From NCBI GenBank assembly GCA_028277945.1, contig JANQFH010000056.1:1-64000 (forward strand): a DNA stretch of 64,000 bases. The letters run 5' to 3'. The notes below the pieces were generated by a model. The model had not been told where the DNA came from, searched no databases, and saw only the letters and a program-made list of their open reading frames with translations. The translations under genes were made by a program, and so were the position numbers. Numbering within the stretch: the stretch's first letter is position 1; each line of letters starts with the position of its first letter. Source of the DNA: Oligoflexia bacterium (GTDB lineage: Bacteria > Bdellovibrionota_G > JANQFH01). This document shows, piece after piece, positions 54,649 through 64,000 of this stretch.

Positions 54649-57600
54649 ATGCACAAAAATCTGCTGTCTCTGTTGCTGACATCAGCAGTCTCACTCACCT
54701 TCTTCGCCTGCAGCGGCTCAAACCAATCCCAAGATGGCGAAGCCAGTAACTATATAAAGGTGGGCAGCTATGCGGCCCATTACGACGCGATCACTGGTGA
54801 AGTTACCTATGAGCTGACCAGCGCTCCTGGAGAGGATAGCTCTGCTTTGAGCCCGCTCTTTGCGCTCTCACCAAATGATAGCGCCGGCGTTAACGACTGT
54901 GCTATCGACGATACTTCCAAGTCTACTGGAGAGATTAACAAATGTATGGGACTCATTGATCCTGATAGCTGTTCCACAGACTACAACGACACCACACATG
55001 TGCTCTCGTTTTACGCCAAAATCGTCAACAAATCGAATCTTGCTGATGATGGCTCTCCCTATACCTATACCGATCCGGCAACCTATCCAACCAATACAAC
55101 CTTCTACTCTCCCTTCTCTTATGTCATTACCGGCCTGCAGGCGACCTCAGGAAGCCCTGGCATTATCACCGCGGTCAATACCAATCTCTCTACAGCTGAC
55201 TGCGGCACCGATGGTCTCAACCTTGCTGATATCAACGACGATGCCGATAGCAACGGTCTCTTTGACTGTGTCTGGCCGGATAAGGCTTATGATTCCGCCT
55301 TTGAGGGTTACCCAGGGTTTGACTTCTCGCCCCATGTCACCGGTGGCAAGATGGATCCCGGCGATGATACCGGCTGCGTTTTGTTCATGCAGTATACGCT
55401 CTCAACCAATGAGTCTTTTACCTTATACTTTGACATGCTTGCTGTGATGGATGATGGCTCCCTGCCTCCCACGCCTAATGTCACCAGCCACTCGGATGGT
55501 GACTATGTCAACACCGGCTCCATCACCTTAAGCGGCGACAACTGTACCCCAACCACAGGCACGGTTTATGTGGAAGGTGGCTCAAGTACAGTCAACACCA
55601 CCTGTGGCGGTGGTGGCACCTTTAGCCTCTCTGTGCCACTCAATGCCAATACCGCAAACAACCTCACCGTCTATCAAATCGTCGGGCCCAAACAGAGCGG
55701 TGCCGATACCCTAACGATCAACCATGACAACATTGCCCCAAGCGTGCTCGGCTCCAACCCTGCGGATGGTGCAACCAGTGTGGATCGCAATACCAACTGC
55801 GTGGTCACCTTCAGCGAACCCATGGATGCCTCTACCATTACTTCAGCCAACCTGCAGATAGTGCGTGTTTCTACAGGTAGCCCTATTGGTATCACGGCAA
55901 CTCCGGCAACTGGAAACACCCAGGCAGTGCTTACTCCAAACAGCAAACCTCTAGCTGCCAGTGCCGACTACGATTGTAAGGCCCTGGTTGGCCTTACCGA
56001 TCGCGCTGGCAACGCTTTGAGCTCGAGCTACAGTGCCGTCTTTACCACGGCTGGAGGTGGCGGATTCTTCCAAGACAAGACCCCACCCAAAGTCTCGGCC
56101 ATGACTCCGGCAGACAACACGCCGGATGCCTCACCAAGTACCATTTTTACCATCTACTTCGATGAACCGATTGATCCTGACACCATCGTGGGCAGTGTGG
56201 TGGATCCCGTCTGTAACCTCAGTGGCGGGAACATTCCTAACGTCTTTGTCTTTGAGCTGAACTCTTGCAACCCCGGCACTTCTGTACCTATTGACGGTAC
56301 CACCGCCCTCAATGCCGAGGGTACGATCGCTACCTTTACGCCCGATAACCCAAGCGATATGGAGACCAACAACTGCTACGGCTTTGTCGTCACCAGCTGT
56401 GTTGCGGACCTCTCAGGAAACACCCTACCGAACCGTGGCACCCGCAACATCGGCGCCTATGGTGGCAACAGCATCACTTATAATAGTTACAACGTCTTCT
56501 TCACTGGCGGCGCAGACGTTACCAATCCTGAGCTCGTCCACGTTGGGCCGATGCTAAACGTAAACAGCGTCCACGAAAGAGTTTTTCCACATATGGTGTT
56601 TAACGAGCCGCTGGATCCAGCTACCATCACCTTAGATAACTTCTACATGACTGAGTTCGGCAACCCAGCTCATATTACCCTGACCTTGGAAGCCGACCCA
56701 ACCCTGCAAAAGGTGATGTTTAAACCCATTTCAGCGATAGACCTCTCCACAAACCACGTGTTAACGGCAACGGGAGCGGTTGCGGATTTCTCGGGCAATC
56801 TCATGGATGCACCACAGACCAGCAATTTTACCAGCCAGGCGGTTGCCGACACGACCGCGCCAACGGTTGTCAGCGTAAGCCCTGATGATGGCGAGTCTAT
56901 TCAGGACAAATGTCCCTACATCGACATCAACTTTTCTGAACCCATGAACGAGCTCACCCTGAACAGCAGTAACATCAAACTGATTCGTGTCAGAAACGGT
57001 AATGTGAAGCCAACCTCCATGGACATTGCTGACAACGGCATGCATGTGCGCCTCATTGCCGAATCCAGCCTCAATCACGGCTCTGGAGACAGAAACGACT
57101 GGGAGATCTTTATCTCCGGTAATGTTGAAGACCGTGCCGGCAACAAGCTCGGCGCTGATGATAGCCGCATCTTTGAGGCCAACCGTGAAACCATCCCCCC
57201 AGCTGTCACCGCAGTAGTACCACCCGCAGGAGGTACGACCAACCAGAATGGTAGCGTGCTGGTATTCTTTAGCGAGGTCATGGATAAATCAACGCTTATT
57301 GCCTCTTACTTCCCTATCACCGGTTGTAACCCCATTGTCTTTGCAGGCCCAGAAGGCAACTGGGCTGTTGCCAACTGTATTAACCAGATGAGTGCTGGCG
57401 GCAAGACCATTGTGATTAATCGCAACGTGCGTGACTATTACCACCGGAACAATAACCAGAGTTGCGAGATCGCTGCAGGTAACCGTATGGTGGCAAATAT
57501 ATTGTCAAACTTTACGGTGCTTGCCGGGGATGACACCACGCCACCAACCGTATCAAACTTAAGCGATGTCAATCCTCAGGATGGGTCGACGAATGTGCCC

Positions 57601-57912
57601 AACGCCGTTACACCGAGTGTCACCTTTAGTGAGGCCATGGACCCGAGAACCATTATGCCGTCAACGGTCTTTTTGATGGACCAACAGGGCAATCCTATTG
57701 ACACGACAACTGCCATCTCTACAGATGCCAAAACAGTGACCCTAACCCCTCTTTCCCCACTGCCCTCACCTGGTATATACTACATCGTAGTCAGTACCGC
57801 GGTACGCGATCTAAGTGGAGGAAACGCCTACGACGGGCTTGGCGGTGAGAATACTGAGGTTCAAGGGATACTGCGTAGCTGCTTCTCTACAGATGCAACG
57901 AGCTGTCCGTAG
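54649..57912 (+). CDS. Large lipoprotein with six bacterial Ig-like (SbsA-type) repeats
   Basis: ATG 54649 has GAGGGGG 9 bases upstream and gives a lipoprotein signal (SLLLTSAVSLTFFAC); the earlier ATG 54631 lies in the riboswitch 3' end. About 1090 residues. At least six SbsA-type Ig repeats are visible, each with a P-x-V...FSEPMD-like core (APSVLGSNP, PPKVSAMTP, APTVVSVSP, PPAVTAVVP, PPTVSNLSD). It should project from the outer membrane. Its start lies under a GEMM-type leader, suggesting cyclic dinucleotide control of adhesion. Confidence 0.85.
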   Translation: MHKNLLSLLLTSAVSLTFFACSGSNQSQDGEASNYIKVGSYAAHYDAITGEVTYELTSAPGEDSSALSPLFALSPNDSAGVNDCAIDDTSKSTGEINKCMGLIDPDSCSTDYNDTTHVLSFYAKIVNKSNLADDGSPYTYTDPATYPTNTTFYSPFSYVITGLQATSGSPGIITAVNTNLSTADCGTDGLNLADINDDADSNGLFDCVWPDKAYDSAFEGYPGFDFSPHVTGGKMDPGDDTGCVLFMQYTLSTNESFTLYFDMLAVMDDGSLPPTPNVTSHSDGDYVNTGSITLSGDNCTPTTGTVYVEGGSSTVNTTCGGGGTFSLSVPLNANTANNLTVYQIVGPKQSGADTLTINHDNIAPSVLGSNPADGATSVDRNTNCVVTFSEPMDASTITSANLQIVRVSTGSPIGITATPATGNTQAVLTPNSKPLAASADYDCKALVGLTDRAGNALSSSYSAVFTTAGGGGFFQDKTPPKVSAMTPADNTPDASPSTIFTIYFDEPIDPDTIVGSVVDPVCNLSGGNIPNVFVFELNSCNPGTSVPIDGTTALNAEGTIATFTPDNPSDMETNNCYGFVVTSCVADLSGNTLPNRGTRNIGAYGGNSITYNSYNVFFTGGADVTNPELVHVGPMLNVNSVHERVFPHMVFNEPLDPATITLDNFYMTEFGNPAHITLTLEADPTLQKVMFKPISAIDLSTNHVLTATGAVADFSGNLMDAPQTSNFTSQAVADTTAPTVVSVSPDDGESIQDKCPYIDINFSEPMNELTLNSSNIKLIRVRNGNVKPTSMDIADNGMHVRLIAESSLNHGSGDRNDWEIFISGNVEDRAGNKLGADDSRIFEANRETIPPAVTAVVPPAGGTTNQNGSVLVFFSEVMDKSTLIASYFPITGCNPIVFAGPEGNWAVANCINQMSAGGKTIVINRNVRDYYHRNNNQSCEIAAGNRMVANILSNFTVLAGDDTTPPTVSNLSDVNPQDGSTNVPNAVTPSVTFSEAMDPRTIMPSTVFLMDQQGNPIDTTTAISTDAKTVTLTPLSPLPSPGIYYIVVSTAVRDLSGGNAYDGLGGENTEVQGILRSCFSTDATSCP

Positions 57913-59506
57913 ACCTTACGCCTGCCTGACTCTACTTGGCTTCCTAGGCGCACTTTTGCTCTCCTGCAACTCTGGTCGTGTTGGGATACTGTTCGATATC
58001 AATGGCAATCCCCTGGCTGGCACGGCTGTTGTTCTGCTATCTATAGACGATGAAGGCGATCAGTTAAGCCAGCTCGACAGTAACATCACCGATAGCAACG
58101 GTAACTTTAAATTCAAGGTTGAGACAGCTGCCAATGGCTCTGTGATTGTCTCAGCACAGCTGCCAAATGGCGCACAACGGGGCTTCTTTGCCGGTCGCAA
58201 TGATTTCGTGCCCCTGCACCCTCTCACAGAGGCTCTAGTAGCACTTATTATCGACATTACCGAAACCAGTGGTGGCCGCAGCGTGCTCGATTTCAGCGCC
58301 GATGAATTACGTGGCATTGCCGAGAAGGTCTTTGCTTTGAACAGCGACTCTATAGACCTTAGTAACCAAGAGGCAGTGAAGAATTTTCTTCGTACCAACG
58401 TTGGCCGTGACATTGCTATAGCTGCTGGCGGCTCCATCACCGCACTGTCTACGGAGGATTTTGAAGGAAGCACAACGAGTTCAACAGCCACCTTTGACGA
58501 GAACACCACAGTCTGCCCCATTGGTATTAAGATCTTTGTGTTATCGAGCACGAACTTTCGTTTTGATATTGAGGAAGATGGCACCATCTGTGGCGGAACC
58601 AGCAGCTCTCTCTCCAACATCTTTGCTGAAGGAGCGTTTCAGCTCGCCTTTCCCAACGATACCTTCCATATCTTTGGCGCCAGCATCTTCCCCGCCAGTG
58701 GTACGGGTACAGCGGTGCTGGAAGATAGTAGAGAGGTAGCCCTTGGCCCACACATGTTGGCGGAGCCGCTTGTCGATCCACCCGAGGCGGATGATATCGC
58801 CATTACTCGCAAGGTGTATGTGCCCACCTCAGGAGACACCATTCGTCACCTGGAGATCTTCACCAACTCGGGTAGCAGTGAGCGAACGATCAGTTCCGTT
58901 GAAGTCCGTTCTTTTTTAGAAACGGGCAACGAGTCTCTTCTACTTACCTTTGACTCTGCAGCCTCAGCAACTACCCCCTCGACAAGCGACCGATTTGTCG
59001 TCGCCTATGATGCCTTTGAGGACCGGCCAACCGTTGGTCTGATATTTCAAGATGGACTGGGCACACTTACCATAGACCAGCTAGATGTGCCGGGAAGTGC
59101 TGGTGGTGACGCAGATGAGATTACCTTTGGCTGGACAAATCTTTCGCTGCCAGCAAACTCAACAACGACAATCCTGCATTACGCCCTGCTCTCCACTTCC
59201 CGAGTTGCCACGGAGCTAGATCAAGCCATGCAAGCCATCCTTACGAATCCCGATATGAGCGGCATGAGCCGCTCTGAGCTTGCTGCATTGGCCAACTTCA
59301 CTCCACGACGTGGTACGGTTAACGGTGAAGCGGGAGCGGTTATTGGTGAAGCCAGTGTCACCGCAGTCAATCAGCGCAGTTCAGAGAGCATCACGTTGAC
59401 GGCAAACAGTGACGGGTCCTTTTTTATACCCTTGGATACAGAAAGTAGCGATACCATTCAAATAACTGCTAGCGACAGCCTCGATTTAGTGGTAACAGTC
59501 CCCTAG
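57893..59506 (+). CDS. Surface lipoprotein, second gene of the riboswitch operon
   Basis: ATG 57893 overlaps the previous stop by 20 bases and gives a lipobox (LLGFLGALLLSC). The ~537-residue protein contains a carboxypeptidase-regulatory-like beta fold at the start (DINGNPLAGTAVVLLSIDD, SNGNFKFKV) and a similar segment at the end. The middle is not recognised. It is cotranscribed with the Ig-repeat lipoprotein, so the two may act as a pair on the surface. Confidence 0.7.
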   Translation: MQRAVRRPYACLTLLGFLGALLLSCNSGRVGILFDINGNPLAGTAVVLLSIDDEGDQLSQLDSNITDSNGNFKFKVETAANGSVIVSAQLPNGAQRGFFAGRNDFVPLHPLTEALVALIIDITETSGGRSVLDFSADELRGIAEKVFALNSDSIDLSNQEAVKNFLRTNVGRDIAIAAGGSITALSTEDFEGSTTSSTATFDENTTVCPIGIKIFVLSSTNFRFDIEEDGTICGGTSSSLSNIFAEGAFQLAFPNDTFHIFGASIFPASGTGTAVLEDSREVALGPHMLAEPLVDPPEADDIAITRKVYVPTSGDTIRHLEIFTNSGSSERTISSVEVRSFLETGNESLLLTFDSAASATTPSTSDRFVVAYDAFEDRPTVGLIFQDGLGTLTIDQLDVPGSAGGDADEITFGWTNLSLPANSTTTILHYALLSTSRVATELDQAMQAILTNPDMSGMSRSELAALANFTPRRGTVNGEAGAVIGEASVTAVNQRSSESITLTANSDGSFFIPLDTESSDTIQITASDSLDLVVTVP

Positions 59507-59535
59507 ATGCATTTCGTGAATGATGATGGCTGAAC

Positions 59536-60951
59536 ATGTCGCAACCATCTATTGAAGCAGACAAAAATTCCAAAGGCGTTGTTGTGGTTGTTGATGACGA
59601 CCGTGAGATCCGTTTTTTTGCCAAGAAAGTATTAGAGAAAGCTGGATTTTCCGTAACTACCTTTGGCGATGGCGAGAGCTGTCTTGCTGGTCTGGCGCAG
59701 ACCGTACCAGAAGCTATTTTGCTCGATTTAGGACTGCCTGGCATGGATGGTCTTGAGGTGCTTGGTCACATAAAATCCCTGCATCGTCTCTTACCTGTCA
59801 TCATACTTACGGCTGACAATACTGCGAAAACCGCGGTCACGGCCATGCACAAGGGCGCTTACGACTATCTGGTTAAGCCACCAGATCAAATCAAGCTGAC
59901 GACAACCATACAAAATGCCGTCGACAAGTACCGCATGTCTGTTCGTCTGACCCAACTCGAGAGAGAGGTGGAAGGTCTGGGTTATCCGGGAATTGTTGGC
60001 AAGAGCCCAAAGATGAAAGAGCTGTTCCGGCAAATGGATCAGATAGCCGCAAGTGACTGCACGGTGTTGGTCCATGGCGAGAGCGGTACGGGCAAGGAAC
60101 TTGTTGTACGAGCCATTCACGATAACAGTGGTCGTAAAGACAAGCCGTTTGTAGCGTTGAACTGCGCTGCCATTCCAGAAACCCTGGGGGAATCTGAGTT
60201 CTTTGGCCATGAGAAGGGAGCCTTCACTGGAGCTAACTACCAACGTCAGGGGGCGGTAAAGGAAGCCGATGGGGGCACGCTTTTCTTAGATGAAATTGGC
60301 GAACTCAGCCTGCCTCTGCAAGGCAAGCTACTACGGGTGATTCAAGAACGCAGCTTTAGAAGGGTTGGTGGTTCGCAAGACATACATACAGACTTCCGCC
60401 TGATCGCAGCTACCCATCGAGACCTTAGCGAAGAGGTGCGCCAAGGCAAGTTCCGTGAGGATCTTTACTTCCGTATTGCTGTCTTTGAAATTGAGATCCC
60501 TCCCCTGCGACAACGTCAACAGGACATTCCACTGCTGGCAAGAAAGTTTGTCGACGAGTTTGCCGCAGCCACCGACAAGACAAACCTTGAGGTCTCTGTA
60601 GATGCTATGGAACTTCTCATGCAAAAATCTTGGCCGGGAAACGTAAGAGAGCTACAAAACGCCATCCAACGTGCCGTGGTCGCAGCAAAGGACAATGTCA
60701 TTCTCCCTGCAGATCTGCCCATGCGCTTGACGACCTCTCAGCCGGATAGCGGCAGCACCCCAAGCGAGACAGCTCCAAACTTCGTCAGTTCGCCCGGTCA
60801 TGAGTCAACAGCGACCATGGAACAGATCGAGCGGCAATCAATTATAACGGCCTTAGAGCGTAACCACGGCAACATCTCTGAAGTCGTCCGCCAACTCGGT
60901 ATTGGCCGCACAACCCTCTACCGCAAGTTGAAAAAGTATGGCTTGAAGTAG
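59536..60951 (+). CDS. NtrC-type sigma-54-dependent response regulator
   Basis: The receiver (VVVVDDDREIRFF, LLDLGLPGMDG with phospho-Asp), AAA+ domain with Walker A GESGTGKEL, sigma-54 contact motif GAFTGA and a Fis-type helix-turn-helix (NISEVVRQLGIGRTTLYRKL) are intact. 471 residues. No adjacent dedicated kinase is seen; the hybrid kinase downstream is convergent. A sigma-54-like promoter lies at 63195. Confidence 0.93.
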   Translation: MSQPSIEADKNSKGVVVVVDDDREIRFFAKKVLEKAGFSVTTFGDGESCLAGLAQTVPEAILLDLGLPGMDGLEVLGHIKSLHRLLPVIILTADNTAKTAVTAMHKGAYDYLVKPPDQIKLTTTIQNAVDKYRMSVRLTQLEREVEGLGYPGIVGKSPKMKELFRQMDQIAASDCTVLVHGESGTGKELVVRAIHDNSGRKDKPFVALNCAAIPETLGESEFFGHEKGAFTGANYQRQGAVKEADGGTLFLDEIGELSLPLQGKLLRVIQERSFRRVGGSQDIHTDFRLIAATHRDLSEEVRQGKFREDLYFRIAVFEIEIPPLRQRQQDIPLLARKFVDEFAAATDKTNLEVSVDAMELLMQKSWPGNVRELQNAIQRAVVAAKDNVILPADLPMRLTTSQPDSGSTPSETAPNFVSSPGHESTATMEQIERQSIITALERNHGNISEVVRQLGIGRTTLYRKLKKYGLK

Positions 60952-61017
60952 CGCCTTGTCCAACCAACCTTTTGTAAAATCTTTCTGTGTTTTTGTGAGT
61001 GTGGAGTAGCAGGCTAG

Positions 61018-62919
61018 TTAGCTGTCGAGGACTTCGCGTACTTTCCTGAGTAGAACGTCTGGCGTAAAGGGTTTTGGCAAGAAATGGACTCCCTCCTCTA
61101 GCTCACAGTCTTCAGACATCATATTATCTGTGTAGCCAGACATAAAGAGCGTGCGAGTGTCGGGCTTTAATGATTCTATGAGACGGCTCAGTTCACGACC
61201 ACTCATGTTTGGCATGACCACATCAGTTAACAACAGATCTATAGGCTTTTCCCCAGTCTTGCAAATGCTTAGAGCTTCTTTGCCATGGCACGCCTCGAGT
61301 ACGGTATAACCATCGCGTTTCAAAGTTCTCAGAGCAGCTTTGCGGACAATATCATCGTCTTCGACCAGTAGAATGATCGCATCACGTGCTTCATGCGAGG
61401 ATTTGCTCGGGCTCAGCTGTCTGCGTGATGTCGGAGTTAAATTGACACGCGGTAGATACACTTTGAACGTCGTGCCCGCGCCCGGAGAGCTGTCAACAGA
61501 GATATAGCCATCACTCTGTTTAACCACGCCGTAAACCGTCGATAGCCCTAAACCCGTGCCCTTACCCTTGGCTTTGGTAGTGAAAAAAGGCTCAAAAACT
61601 CTCGATTTTGTCGCCTCATCCATGCCTTCACCCGAGTCCGTGACGCTAAAGGCGACGTAGCTACCTGGTTTCATGCCCATGTGTTTACTGGCCATTTCAG
61701 CGTCGACGTCAACGTTTTCAGTTTTTAGGCTGAGTTCACCGCCATGTGGCATGGCATCTGTGGCGTTGACAAGTAGGTTCATGATCACCTGTTCTACCTG
61801 ACTACGGTCTGCTTTGATCGATCCTATGTCACTATTGAGTTTGGCGACAAAAAGAATATCTTCAGAGATCAACCGCTCCATCATCTTCTTCAACTCGCCA
61901 ACCAGACGATTCAGATCCAATATCTCTGGTTGCATGATTTGACGGCTACTGAATGCTAAAAGCTGTTTGGTTAGGGCACTGGCTCTCTGTACAGCCTCCT
62001 GGATCTCTTTGATGTCCTCGTAAATAGTACTGTCTTTAGGAATTTCATCCAAAACAAACTGACTGTAGTTAGCAATCACCAATAGTAGATTGTTAAAGTC
62101 GTGGGCAATGCCGCCGGCTAATCTGCCAATCGCCTCCATTCTCTGAGCACCGCGAACCTGTCTTTCAAGTTGCCGGCGTTCGGTATTATCCAACGCAACA
62201 CCCACGGTACCGATGATTTCCTCACTGGGTGCACGCAGCGGTTGTACATGAACTGCATAGTCTCGACCATCCAAATCCAAATCGTATCTGGCTGAGAAGC
62301 CTTCCAGTGCCCGTCGATGTGCCGTGATCGAAGAGTCATCCAACTGGTTTTTCCGTAGATATTCCGCAAGCGTCATGCCAACAAGTTCGTTCTGCGTTAG
62401 ATGCAGACGTTTGAGCTCCTCTCCTAGGAACGACGTAAATCGCAGCTCTTTGTCCGTCGTCCATACCATGGCAGGAAGCTGCTCAAGAAGCGCACGCAGA
62501 CGCGCTTCACTCTGATCGAGAGCCTCTGCCGCTGTCTGGTCCTTATGCCAACCGCGCAGCACTCGCTCAACCGCGGTAGCGACTGCATCGACATCGTCTT
62601 TCTTGAGATAGTCACTGACTCCAGCTCGCATGGCTTCCACGGCCTGATCGACGCTGGCCCTCTCTGCAATAATAATAAAAGGAAGCTTGGCCCCTTTACT
62701 CTTCACCAGAGCCAAGGCGCTCAAACTGTCCAATTGCGCTACACCATCAGAGCAGAACACCAGATCCCAACGCCGCTGTTCCAATGCGGCAACCAATGTC
62801 TCGGCACGGTCAACCTGTTGATATTCAAACTGATAACCTTTGGATTGCAGCGCCTGGCACAACAACTCGGTATCTGCCGTAGCACTGTCGATGAACAGCA
62901 GGTGGAGTGGTTTTTTCAT
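61018..62919 (-). CDS. REC-PAS-histidine kinase-REC hybrid
   Basis: Domains in order: an N-terminal receiver-like domain (about residues 5-125), a PAS domain, HisKA (IAHDFNNLLLVIANYS, His in HDFNN of the short cytosolic type), HATPase (GKGTGLGLSTVYGVV) and a C-terminal receiver (ILLVEDDDIVRKA, LLLTDVVMPNMSG). 633 residues, soluble. The first receiver keeps an Asp in FCSDGV. It converges with the NtrC-type gene, 66 bases apart. Confidence 0.88.
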   Translation of the reverse strand: MKKPLHLLFIDSATADTELLCQALQSKGYQFEYQQVDRAETLVAALEQRRWDLVFCSDGVAQLDSLSALALVKSKGAKLPFIIIAERASVDQAVEAMRAGVSDYLKKDDVDAVATAVERVLRGWHKDQTAAEALDQSEARLRALLEQLPAMVWTTDKELRFTSFLGEELKRLHLTQNELVGMTLAEYLRKNQLDDSSITAHRRALEGFSARYDLDLDGRDYAVHVQPLRAPSEEIIGTVGVALDNTERRQLERQVRGAQRMEAIGRLAGGIAHDFNNLLLVIANYSQFVLDEIPKDSTIYEDIKEIQEAVQRASALTKQLLAFSSRQIMQPEILDLNRLVGELKKMMERLISEDILFVAKLNSDIGSIKADRSQVEQVIMNLLVNATDAMPHGGELSLKTENVDVDAEMASKHMGMKPGSYVAFSVTDSGEGMDEATKSRVFEPFFTTKAKGKGTGLGLSTVYGVVKQSDGYISVDSSPGAGTTFKVYLPRVNLTPTSRRQLSPSKSSHEARDAIILLVEDDDIVRKAALRTLKRDGYTVLEACHGKEALSICKTGEKPIDLLLTDVVMPNMSGRELSRLIESLKPDTRTLFMSGYTDNMMSEDCELEEGVHFLPKPFTPDVLLRKVREVLDS

Positions 62920-63225
62920 CGGCCTAAAGGCTCCAAAAAACCACGAAGGAAGTAGGGGAACGGTCGAAACTATAATATATCAGGTAAGATAACTGCACAA
63001 GCGAAGATCCATAAGAACCGCGAGCCAGGCTGGGTTGTCTGGGTTTAAAAGTACTCCTTTTAGTAAGAAACTACCTCCCTTTCTAATTTCAACTTATTAA
63101 TATAATTGAATTTTTTACGAAACCGCGTTTCTCACGAAGATCCGCAATCCACCACTAAACCACAACCTATTGATTTTATATGCTAAAAATCGCTGGGCAC
63201 GGTTGTTGCGTTATTTGGTGTTGAT
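62920..63225. other. Intergenic region between divergent signalling genes
   Basis: A 306-base gap of AT-rich sequence. Besides the sigma-54-like element at 63195-63210 I see no gene, strong hairpin or repeat. Confidence 0.5.
63195..63210 (+). promoter_or_regulatory. Sigma-54-like promoter
   Basis: GGGCACGGTTGTTGCG matches the -24/-12 pattern TGGCAC-N5-TTGC with exact GG-N10-GC spacing. The predicted start near 63221 is only about 5 bases before the ATG at 63226, which is odd, so it may be fortuitous. Confidence 0.45.
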
Positions 63226-63906
63226 ATGGCAACAGCAAACAAACCATTGGTCATCGTTTTAGACAACAACGCCTCAGATCGTGCCTTTGTCAAATTCTAC
63301 CTCGACCGGAACGGCTACCGTACCTTACTCGCACATGACTGGTCTGAGGCTAGGTTACTTCTCGAATACCTCAATCCAGATCTGTTTATTGTAAACGCAC
63401 TCTTACCTGATCAAAACGCCTTGCAAATCTGTCAGAACATCCGCGACCACCACAGGGACGATGAGTTGCAAATCTTACTACTCATGGAGGTTGATCGAGA
63501 TCCCTCAGCTGCAAAACAGGCGCAACAAGTTGCACGAGCAAACGCCGTGCTACAAAAACCACTCGATCAGTGGGCGCTTATCCATGTTGTTAAAGAGCTA
63601 ATCGGTGGTTCGCTGCAGCCAATCTCCGAAGAAAAGACTACGGAACCCGTGAACTATGAGATGTCCAGGAAGGCCTATGTGCACCTATTAAGCTGTTTTG
63701 ATGTTTCTGCAAAACAGTGTCTTAAACTTCTTGCCTATCATAACACCATGCTGCCATGGCAATGGTCATCGCTGTTTGGCAATTTTCTAGCGCACTCGCG
63801 CAACAGCCTAAAGTCCGTTGATCTTGACCAAGATTACTGTAGCCAAGCAGTATCTAAAATTACCTCAGATATCTTGCGGGCCCACAAGGTTGCTCTTACT
63901 TATTAA
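63226..63906 (+). CDS. Pseudo-receiver domain protein
   Basis: The first ~125 residues have the CheY-like fold (LVIVLDNNASDRAF, KPLDQWALIHVV), but the usual phospho-Asp position reads FIVNALLPDQ, with Asn for Asp, and the acidic pair is DN. So it should not be phosphorylated normally. The C-terminal ~100 residues (DVSAKQCLKLLAYHNTMLPW) are not recognised. A phosphorylation-independent signalling role is possible. Confidence 0.7.
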   Translation: MATANKPLVIVLDNNASDRAFVKFYLDRNGYRTLLAHDWSEARLLLEYLNPDLFIVNALLPDQNALQICQNIRDHHRDDELQILLLMEVDRDPSAAKQAQQVARANAVLQKPLDQWALIHVVKELIGGSLQPISEEKTTEPVNYEMSRKAYVHLLSCFDVSAKQCLKLLAYHNTMLPWQWSSLFGNFLAHSRNSLKSVDLDQDYCSQAVSKITSDILRAHKVALTY

Positions 63907-63937
63907 ATAGTAAAACCAATAAGGAAGGGAGGACAGC

Positions 63938-64000
63938 ATGTTTAAGACAGCGGATCGAATGGAATCAACACCCGTGCAACAGCCTACAAGATTGCCTGTC
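63938..64000 (+). CDS. Start of an unidentified gene, cut by the window edge
   Basis: A strong site GGAAGGGAGG lies 5 bases before the ATG. The 21 visible residues begin MFKTADRMESTPVQQ. Too short to name. It is on the same strand as the pseudo-receiver gene and 31 bases after it. Confidence 0.6.
   Translation, partial: MFKTADRMESTPVQQPTRLPV

Noticed and set aside
54860-55447. 195-codon frame inside the Ig lipoprotein gene
   Set aside because: Frame-shifted shadow of the repeat-rich gene, with low-complexity Pro/Met/Ser translation.
58060-58620. 186-codon minus-strand frame within the second lipoprotein gene
   Set aside because: Antisense to a well-formed lipoprotein with signal sequence and repeat-like start and end; no ribosome binding site seen.
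1-64000. CRISPR arrays, prophage genes, rRNA and tRNA genes
   Set aside because: No regularly spaced repeats, phage structural genes or recognisable rRNA/tRNA sequences were found by reading; a tRNA scan was not possible.

Overview
The window looks like a chromosomal segment of a Gram-negative, probably proteobacterial or deltaproteobacterial-like, free-living bacterium of mid GC content. The clues are many lipoprotein and Sec/Tat signal peptides, an alginate-export type porin, an AgmX/PglI-type C-terminal domain protein, a sigma-54 response regulator, large hybrid kinases, a GEMM (cyclic dinucleotide) riboswitch candidate and a type II DMSO-reductase-family enzyme related to Nitrospira/anammox nitrite oxidoreductase. 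The exact lineage cannot be decided from the sequence. No rRNA, tRNA or CRISPR array was recognised.

Layout. (1) 1-13.9 kb is accessory. It holds an IS transposase tail, a thioredoxin-fold gene split by an in-frame stop, and two same-strand copies of an AAA/DUF4143 ATPase (one intact, one truncated in its P-loop) bracketing a tight seven-gene operon. That operon encodes a secreted Cys/His protein, an ABC-2 transporter with two DUF3526-like permeases, a nicotianamine-synthase-like enzyme (CntL type), an opine metallophore dehydrogenase (CntM type) and an EamA exporter (CntI type). After it come a Fic protein with repeat-rich operators and a RAYT-type element with 22-bp inverted ends that truncates a fasciclin gene. 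(2) 13.7-19.6 kb is a light/UV response cluster: a CarH/LitR-like MerR regulator, photolyase and UV-damage endonuclease, facing a divergent membrane-protein/SDR-DUF2867/fasciclin operon. (3) 19.6-32.1 kb is mixed metabolism: a PD40/Kelch protein behind a Fur-box-like palindrome, a P450, GPH and dicarboxylate symporters, an alpha/beta hydrolase, an M1 aminopeptidase lipoprotein, an HhH glycosylase and a cyclase-family enzyme.

(4) 32.1-48.8 kb is a molybdenum island. A nine-gene minus-strand operon (moaA, moaCB fusion, TSUP permease, moeA, moaD, moaE, mobA, fatty-acid desaturase, porin) diverges from a plus-strand operon encoding a Tat-exported molybdopterin alpha subunit, a four-cluster Fe-S beta subunit, a periplasmic haem-b gamma subunit and a TorD-like chaperone. 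FNR-type palindromes lie between them. Convergent to this is a three-gene operon with a DUF4331 protein split into two consecutive genes plus a TPR protein. The cofactor genes, chaperone and structural genes together make a complete module for a periplasmic oxidoreductase, apart from molybdate uptake.

(5) 48.9-64 kb is signalling and cell surface: a chemoreceptor with a CheY-like regulator, a type IV pilin-like protein, a CHASE8 hybrid kinase, a GEMM-type riboswitch candidate ahead of a 1.1-kilo-residue lipoprotein with six bacterial Ig-like repeats and a second lipoprotein, an NtrC-type regulator, a REC-PAS-kinase-REC hybrid and a degenerate receiver protein behind a sigma-54-like promoter. 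Two systems deserve most attention: the metallophore operon fused to a DUF3526 ABC transporter, and the NXR-like enzyme with its split DUF4331 partner.
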